The notes under the pieces: model-generated
Database searches by the model: none
What the model was told of the DNA's origin: nothing
The model's input: the letters and a program-made list of their open reading frames with translations, nothing else
NCBI GenBank assembly: GCA_030598885.1
Contig: JAUVOZ010000017.1
Location: 1-19,158, forward strand
Reading direction: 5' to 3'
Origin: Anaerolineae bacterium
Lineage (GTDB): Bacteria > Chloroflexota > Anaerolineae > Anaerolineales > E44-bin32
Length of the DNA: 19,158 bases
Made by a program: the position numbers and the translations under genes
Shown: piece by piece, positions 14,801 to 19,158 of the stretch
Layout: each line of letters begins with the position of its first letter
How positions within the stretch are numbered: position 1 is the first letter of the stretch

Positions 14801-16561
14801 ATGAATGCGATCTTAGATGCCGATACCCTATTGGCGGTGGATGTAGGCAGCGTGAACACGCGCGCCAACTTATTTGATGTGGTCGATGGCCGCTATCGCC
14901 TGATCGCGACTGGTCGCTCTCCATCGACAGTTGGGACACCAGTTTACGACATCAGTGAAGGTGTGCGCATGGCTTTGGATAAGGTGCAGACGATTACCGG
15001 GCGGCGCCTTGTGGATGAGGCTGAGGAATTGATTATGCCCGTCACCAACGAGGGGACGGGTGTAGATGTTTTGGTCGCGACCGCTACTGCAGGATCCAAG
15101 GTGCGCACAATCCTGGTGGGCTTAATGCCGGGAGTTTCTCTTCAGAGTATCCGACGGTTGGCAGCTTCATCCTATCTGGAGATTGTCGGCGAGATAGGTT
15201 TAATGGATCGGCGTCGGGAGGAGGAGCGGATTGATCTCATTGTTGCTGCTCGACCTGACTTGATCCTCATGGCTGGCGGGACAGATGGTGGCGCCAGCGA
15301 TTCGGTCCTGCAACTGGTTGAGACCGTTGGTGTGGCAGCGAACCTGCTGCCCGGGGGAAAGCCAGTGCGGATTGTTTTCGCCGGCAACCGTCACCTAGGG
15401 GCATCGGTGATGGAATGTTTTGGGGAGCGACTTTCGGTGACGTTGACTCCCAATGTGCGGCCCAGCCTGGAACTGGAGGATTTAGCTCCCGCTCGCATAC
15501 GCCTGGCAGAAGTGATGGCTGATATCCGCACCGCTCGCGTATCTGGTTTCAGTGAGCTTGAACAGTGGTCGCGAGGCAATTTCATGTCCACAGCAGATGC
15601 CTTTGGTCGTATAATCCGCTACTTAAGCGGGATCTACGGTCCGGATAAGGGAGTTTTGGGGATTGACCTGGGAGCGAGCCAGGCCACAATTGCAGCCGCT
15701 TTTGATGGCATGTTACGTATTGCCGTCAGTTCTGATCTAGGACTAGGCACCTCTCTACCTGGTTTACTCAAACACAGCACTTTGGCTGATGTTATGCGTT
15801 GGATGCCAGTGGAAATACCGGAATATAGGTTGCGCGACTACATTGGCAACAAGGCTCTTCATCCGGGCACGGTACCGGTGGAGATGGACGAGTTGCATAT
15901 TGAATATGCCCTGGCCCGGGAAGTGATTCGTTCAGCGCTGTCGCTCGCCAAACGGGAATGGCCTATGAATAAAGCTATGCGGTCATCGTGGCTGTTGCCG
16001 CCGTTCGAGCCAATTATAGCTAGTGGGGGGGCACTAGCGCGCGCCCCGCATCCAGGATATGCTGCATTAATGCTGCTTGATGCCGTGCAACCGACCGGCA
16101 TTTCAACTTTGGTGCTGGATCCATACAATTTGACCCCAGCGCTAGGTGTGGCAGCTGGACCAATGCCGGTTATCCCTGTGCAGGTGCTGGAATCTGGAAG
16201 CTATGTCAGCTTGGGTACGGTAGTTGCACCCGTTGGACAGGCGAGACACGGGCGGCGAATCTTGAGACTGAATTTAGAACGGGAGGGTAATGGCCAGGAT
16301 ATGAGTGGGGAAATCCGGATGGGGCAATTGGTGGTGCTACCGTTGGCGCAAGGTGAGAAGACTCGCCTGACGTTGAGACCTGAACGAGGAATTGACATAG
16401 GCTTTGGCGGGCCGGGTAGAGCTGGGGCTTTGCGCGTTGCCGGTGGAGCCGTCGGCCTCATAATCGATGCCCGTGGGAGACCGATATCTCTTCCAAAAGA
16501 TGCTGGACAGCGGCGCGAGTTGAATCAGAAGTGGCTATGGGATATCGGAGCGATCGAATGA
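14801..16561 (+). CDS. MutL/GlmL-family ASKHA ATPase (glutamate mutase L-like) with a C-terminal extension
   Basis: The 586-residue protein has the actin/Hsp70/sugar-kinase nucleotide-binding pattern. Phosphate-1 motif is LLAVDVGSVNTRANLFDV (about residues 10-27). LILMAGGTDGGASD (about 155-168) and a phosphate-2-like GVLGIDLGASQATIAA (about 283-298) follow, then an adenosine-type glycine motif PIIASGGALARAPHPGYAAL (about 402-421). This matches the MutL family encoded beside coenzyme B12-dependent glutamate and methylaspartate mutases, where it is thought to act as a reactivating chaperone; it is unrelated to mismatch-repair MutL. No mutase gene is here. Compared with clostridial forms (about 460 residues) it has about 130 extra C-terminal residues, beta-rich (IPVQVLESGSYVSLGTVVAP ...). 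It may power or assemble the membrane complex encoded upstream; that role is inference. Confidence 0.85.
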   Translation: MNAILDADTLLAVDVGSVNTRANLFDVVDGRYRLIATGRSPSTVGTPVYDISEGVRMALDKVQTITGRRLVDEAEELIMPVTNEGTGVDVLVATATAGSKVRTILVGLMPGVSLQSIRRLAASSYLEIVGEIGLMDRRREEERIDLIVAARPDLILMAGGTDGGASDSVLQLVETVGVAANLLPGGKPVRIVFAGNRHLGASVMECFGERLSVTLTPNVRPSLELEDLAPARIRLAEVMADIRTARVSGFSELEQWSRGNFMSTADAFGRIIRYLSGIYGPDKGVLGIDLGASQATIAAAFDGMLRIAVSSDLGLGTSLPGLLKHSTLADVMRWMPVEIPEYRLRDYIGNKALHPGTVPVEMDELHIEYALAREVIRSALSLAKREWPMNKAMRSSWLLPPFEPIIASGGALARAPHPGYAALMLLDAVQPTGISTLVLDPYNLTPALGVAAGPMPVIPVQVLESGSYVSLGTVVAPVGQARHGRRILRLNLEREGNGQDMSGEIRMGQLVVLPLAQGEKTRLTLRPERGIDIGFGGPGRAGALRVAGGAVGLIIDARGRPISLPKDAGQRRELNQKWLWDIGAIE

Positions 16562-16601
16562 CCTTTTGGCATCAACCTTGCAACCTATTTCACGCTGAGC
16601 G

Positions 16602-17669
16602 ATGAGTAATTACCCTTTACCTTCGGTGACGCACGTCACACCCCTGACCACCATCCGCCGTGAGCGTGTTCTTCCCATTCCCGGTGTGGTGACAGTACGG
16701 GTGAATGAGAAAGTGCAGGCATCTCATATAGTGGCGGAAGCTGAGCCAGCACCCCGACACCTGTTCTTAGATATTGTCCGTGGGCTCGGTGTTTCCGAAC
16801 GCCAGGTGAGTCAATACCTGGTTCGACATGAGGGCGATCGGGCGGACGCGGGTGAGGTGATAGCCGGACCGGTTGGTCTTGCCCGGCGGACAGTACGAGC
16901 ACCAGCTGATGGTCGCATTGTCTCTATCTCTCGTGGACGGGTCCTATTTGAGGTCCGGGGGGAGCTATTTAGAATGCGAGCAGGCTTCCCTGGAGTAGTA
17001 ATTGCAACCGATGGTACCCATTCGGTCACTATTCAGACTACTGGGGCTCTGATACAAGGGGTCTGGGGTAACGGCCACATGGACTATGGTGTGATGCGTA
17101 TGGTGGGAGCAGGTCCTGCGGATCGACTCAAGACTGATCAACTGGATGTCAATCTGCGTGGGGCAGTGCTCGTCGCAGGGATTTGTGATCACCCAGCACC
17201 TCTACACCAAGCAACAGAGCTATCGGTGCGAGGAGTGATCCTGGGCGGGTTGGCTTCCGATTTGATCCCGGTTGTGCAACGCCTGCCGTACTCAGTAGTT
17301 GTCATCGAGGGTTTCGGTGAGCTGCCGATCAACCCACCGGCGTTCAATTTGCTGAGCACCAACGTTGGTCGGGAGGTAGCGCTTTATGCCCACGCTGCTA
17401 ATCCATACCAGAGTCAACGTCCAGAAGTAATTATCCCCCTCCCGACGTCACGCGATGTGGGTTTCCCGGACGAAGTGGTTCCACTTAGGTCTGGGGTTAG
17501 AGTTCGGGTGATACGTGCCCCTTACCATGGTGAGGTAGGAATTATACAAAAGGTACTTGCTCGTGCTGCACAATACCCCAGCGGGATTCGCGCCATGAGC
17601 GCAAAGGTGGAGCTGGAGGGAGGCAACGTAGCGACAGTGCCTATAGCGAATCTAGAGGTGTTGCAATAA
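16602..17669 (+). CDS. beta-rich protein with barrel-sandwich-like N-terminus and KOW-like C-terminus
   Basis: The 355-residue soluble protein is not a named family I can place with certainty. The N-terminal region (about residues 20-140) reads like a barrel-sandwich or lipoyl-type fold: RERVLPIPGVVTVRVNEKVQ, GDRADAGEVIAG, RRTVRAPADGRIVSISRGRVLFEVRGE. The middle (about 150-270) alternates strands and glycine turns, including GAVLVAGICDHPAPLHQATE, VRGVILGGLASDLIP and SVVVIEGFGELPINPPAF. The last 60 residues look like a KOW motif (VRVIRAPYHGEVGIIQKVL ... GNVATVPIANLEVLQ), a small barrel known from ribosomal proteins and NusG. It follows the MutL-like gene by 40 bases on the same strand without an evident terminator. 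The RAPADGRIVSI segment resembles adaptor or carrier domains, so it could bind the MutL-like ATPase; this is speculation. Confidence 0.75.
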   Translation: MSNYPLPSVTHVTPLTTIRRERVLPIPGVVTVRVNEKVQASHIVAEAEPAPRHLFLDIVRGLGVSERQVSQYLVRHEGDRADAGEVIAGPVGLARRTVRAPADGRIVSISRGRVLFEVRGELFRMRAGFPGVVIATDGTHSVTIQTTGALIQGVWGNGHMDYGVMRMVGAGPADRLKTDQLDVNLRGAVLVAGICDHPAPLHQATELSVRGVILGGLASDLIPVVQRLPYSVVVIEGFGELPINPPAFNLLSTNVGREVALYAHAANPYQSQRPEVIIPLPTSRDVGFPDEVVPLRSGVRVRVIRAPYHGEVGIIQKVLARAAQYPSGIRAMSAKVELEGGNVATVPIANLEVLQ

Positions 17670-17688
17670 GGCAGACAATCAGCCGCCC

Positions 17689-17758
17689 GGATTTCGGTGT
17701 AGCCTGTGATTTGAGTGTTCGACCAAGTTCGCCGAAATCTGAGATTACGCCGAAATCT
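17689..17758. promoter_or_regulatory. cluster of three CCGAAATC elements, possible alternative hairpins or operator
   Basis: CGCCGAAATCT occurs as an exact direct repeat at 17730-17740 and 17748-17758 (18-bp period). An inverted copy, GGATTTCGGTG, lies at 17689-17699. The inverted copy can pair with either direct copy (about 11 pairs including wobbles), giving mutually exclusive RNA hairpins, or the trio could be DNA binding half-sites. It lies between the KOW protein gene and the surface-protein gene. Confidence 0.45.
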
Positions 17759-17834
17759 AGAGCCCTAGGCTCAGTCCAGCGGCGCGATCAATCGGGAAGC
17801 TATAAGTCGACCTAGAGAGTGAGGAGATGGGAAT

Positions 17835-18389
17835 ATGGCAGAAGACTTTGAGATGGGTGGCCCACTACCGGAAGAATCTTCAAACCGAACGTTCATTATG
17901 GCTGCTGCTGGCATTGGAGCCTTGTTGGTCTTGAGTATGATCTGCCTGGGCGTATACGCTCTAGTCCTTGCACCGAGGCAACAAGAGGCTCGAGCAACTC
18001 AGGCGGCCAGTATCATCCTAGAGAATACTGCAGTGGCGCAAACCCAGACGGCAGAGGCGGGGGAAGATACCCCCACTCCGATTCCATCTGCAACCGATAC
18101 GCCCCTGCCCACAACGACTATCACGCCGACTCAGGTGGTGGTGCTGCCTTCAGATACTCCAACACCCTTTACCACCCTGCCGACCCTTGAGCCGTTAACG
18201 GCCACAGCCGCTGCTCAAGCGACGTTGGATGCGATAGCGGGTGGTGCGTTAACGCCAACAGCTACCGCATTACCAGCGACGGGTTTTGCTGATGAGGCTG
18301 GCGTGCCCGCACTCCTTCTTTTGGGCTGTGTGTTGCTGGTAGTAGTCTTCATCGCACGCGGATTACGTACACGTTCCGCTATCGGATGA
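17835..18389 (+). CDS. membrane protein with Thr/Pro-rich linker and LPATG-type C-terminal sorting signal
   Basis: The 184-residue protein has an acidic N-terminus, a membrane helix (about residues 20-46), a low-complexity linker rich in Thr, Pro and Ala (about 50-145, with TDTPLPTTTITPTQ and SDTPTPFTTLP), then LPATG at 146-150. A spacer FADEAG, a hydrophobic stretch (VPALLLLGCVLLVVVFIA) and a basic tail (RGLRTR) follow. LPXTG, hydrophobic span and basic end are the three parts of a sortase cell-wall sorting signal. AGGAG lies 9 bases before ATG 17835. It follows the seven-gene operon after a 165-base gap with its own putative control elements. No sortase gene is in the window. If cleaved by sortase, residues 50-149 would be exposed; if not, the protein spans the membrane twice. 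Confidence 0.8.
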   Translation: MAEDFEMGGPLPEESSNRTFIMAAAGIGALLVLSMICLGVYALVLAPRQQEARATQAASIILENTAVAQTQTAEAGEDTPTPIPSATDTPLPTTTITPTQVVVLPSDTPTPFTTLPTLEPLTATAAAQATLDAIAGGALTPTATALPATGFADEAGVPALLLLGCVLLVVVFIARGLRTRSAIG

Positions 18390-18428
18390 TACTGCTGATC
18401 ATCTCTTCGGCGATACATTTGCCCCTCT

Positions 18429-18453
18429 CAGGGTCAACCTTGCGTTGGCCCTG
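18429..18453. terminator. hairpin between the surface-protein gene and the ATPase gene
   Basis: CAGGGTCAAC (18429-18438) pairs with GTTGGCCCTG (18444-18453) over 10 pairs including one G-U, with a 5-base loop. Only a poor T content follows (GTTCGCCTATT), so it is a weak intrinsic terminator at best or a leader hairpin of the ATPase gene, whose ATG lies 20 bases downstream. Confidence 0.4.
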
Positions 18454-18473
18454 TTCGCCTATTAGGACGTAGG

Positions 18474-19158
18474 ATGTCAGAAACCGATCTCCCATTCTCC
18501 TCTCTTGCCTATCGGCTACTTGCTGATCTGGCTGCTGGAAGTTGTGTGGCGATCACTGGCCTCAGCAACAGCGGCAAATCTACCTTGATGCGGGCGTTAG
18601 CCACCCAGCCGGCTGAGCAAGCCTATGAAGAAGCTAGCGACCGACCCGTCTTCATGATTTACGTGGACTGTAATCGAGCCGTAGCTTTATCAGCCCAAGC
18701 GTTTTATGAGGTTGTTCTGCGTTCCATACTAGAGCGTTTGGTTGAACAAGTACCATCCGATCTTGCGACCGCGTTGCGCGGTTACCATCAATTGATTACC
18801 GAATCAGAATCGGGATTCTCAGCCTCTTTATCTTTCAACTTGGCATTGACTGATCTTTGTGAACAGTTGGACCGTTGCTTGTGCCTTCTCATAGACGAGT
18901 TCGATGAGATATATTCTTCATTGGATGAGAGAGCCCTTCTCAATCTGCGTGCTTTGCGGGATCGATTCAGTACACGACTTATTTATGCAACGGCGACCTT
19001 GCGGAACCTACCATCATTGCGTGGTCAAACCTTTGAGCACGAATTCGCCGAGATGTTCTCTCATTCTACATATCCCATGCCCTTGTTGGATGACGATGAA
19101 GTGAGCCACCTGCTTCAATCATCAGACTTATCGTCGCTGACTCCAGAGCGGAAGAAGA
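18474..19158 (+). CDS. AAA/STAND-type ATPase, 3' end outside the window
   Basis: The frame begins at ATG 18474 (AGGACGTAGG just upstream) and runs off the right edge after 228 codons without a stop. Walker A is GLSNSGKST (residues 29-37), Walker B CLLIDEFDEI (about 137-146), and a sensor-1-like strand is RLIYATATLRNL (about 168-179). This order and spacing fit the Orc1/Cdc6-like or STAND NTPase group of AAA-related proteins. Such proteins are often signalling or stress switches with C-terminal sensor domains, which would lie outside the window. The segment between the two Walker motifs is helical and contains VFMIYVDCNRAVALSAQAFY. It may be co-transcribed with the LPATG protein gene (84 bases upstream), but the intervening hairpin makes that uncertain. 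The exact family cannot be set without the rest. Confidence 0.8.
   Translation, partial: MSETDLPFSSLAYRLLADLAAGSCVAITGLSNSGKSTLMRALATQPAEQAYEEASDRPVFMIYVDCNRAVALSAQAFYEVVLRSILERLVEQVPSDLATALRGYHQLITESESGFSASLSFNLALTDLCEQLDRCLCLLIDEFDEIYSSLDERALLNLRALRDRFSTRLIYATATLRNLPSLRGQTFEHEFAEMFSHSTYPMPLLDDDEVSHLLQSSDLSSLTPERKK

Noticed and set aside
14801..16561. MutL considered as the DNA mismatch-repair protein
   Set aside because: The motifs are ASKHA phosphate loops, not the GHKL ATPase motifs of mismatch-repair MutL. It shares only the name.

Overview
The window looks like chromosomal DNA of a Chloroflexota bacterium, most likely Anaerolineae-like. The basis is gene content rather than any marker gene: a NurA/HerA pair, a radical SAM protein with a helix-hairpin-helix tail, a MutL-family ATPase next to a DUF6754 membrane protein, and a threonine/proline-rich surface protein ending in an LPATG sorting-type tail. 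Base composition is moderate-to-high GC throughout, and I saw no rRNA, tRNA, transposase, integrase or CRISPR array. The placement is inference from remembered family distributions.

Layout. 1-4749 (all minus strand): a three-gene MacAB-type efflux operon (membrane fusion protein, ATPase, FtsX/MacB permease, with overlapping starts and stops), followed by the start of a lipoprotein cut by the window edge. Upstream of it is a secreted protein with two helical repeats and a His-rich linker. The gap between them holds a 36-base near-perfect palindrome and an 11-bp-phased direct repeat. 4750-5113 has no supported gene. 5114-9945 (minus): a DNA-processing block. A NurA nuclease, a small protein that resembles a HAS-barrel and a HerA hexameric ATPase form one unit behind a good promoter. 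A radical SAM/HhH protein follows with its own promoter, whose spacer contains a LexA-like box.

10131-17669 (plus): a tightly packed seven-gene operon, divergent from NurA. It encodes an 83-residue small protein, a DUF6754 protein, a six-helix membrane protein, a long acidic zinc-ribbon protein with two membrane helices, a second six-helix membrane protein, a MutL/GlmL-type ASKHA ATPase and a beta-rich protein with a KOW-like C-terminus. No adenosylcobalamin mutase is present, so the MutL homologue probably serves this membrane assembly. This is the best candidate here for an undescribed system. 17670-19158: a regulatory-looking repeat cluster, a TM plus LPATG surface protein, a small hairpin and the start of an AAA/STAND-type ATPase cut by the window edge.

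How the genes may work together. NurA, the HAS-like protein and HerA would process DNA ends, and the adjacent radical SAM protein may be a damage-inducible repair or modification enzyme. The seven-gene operon combines integral membrane parts, a cytoplasmic acidic scaffold with repeated D/E-W-L motifs and an ATPase, which suggests an energised membrane complex of unknown purpose.
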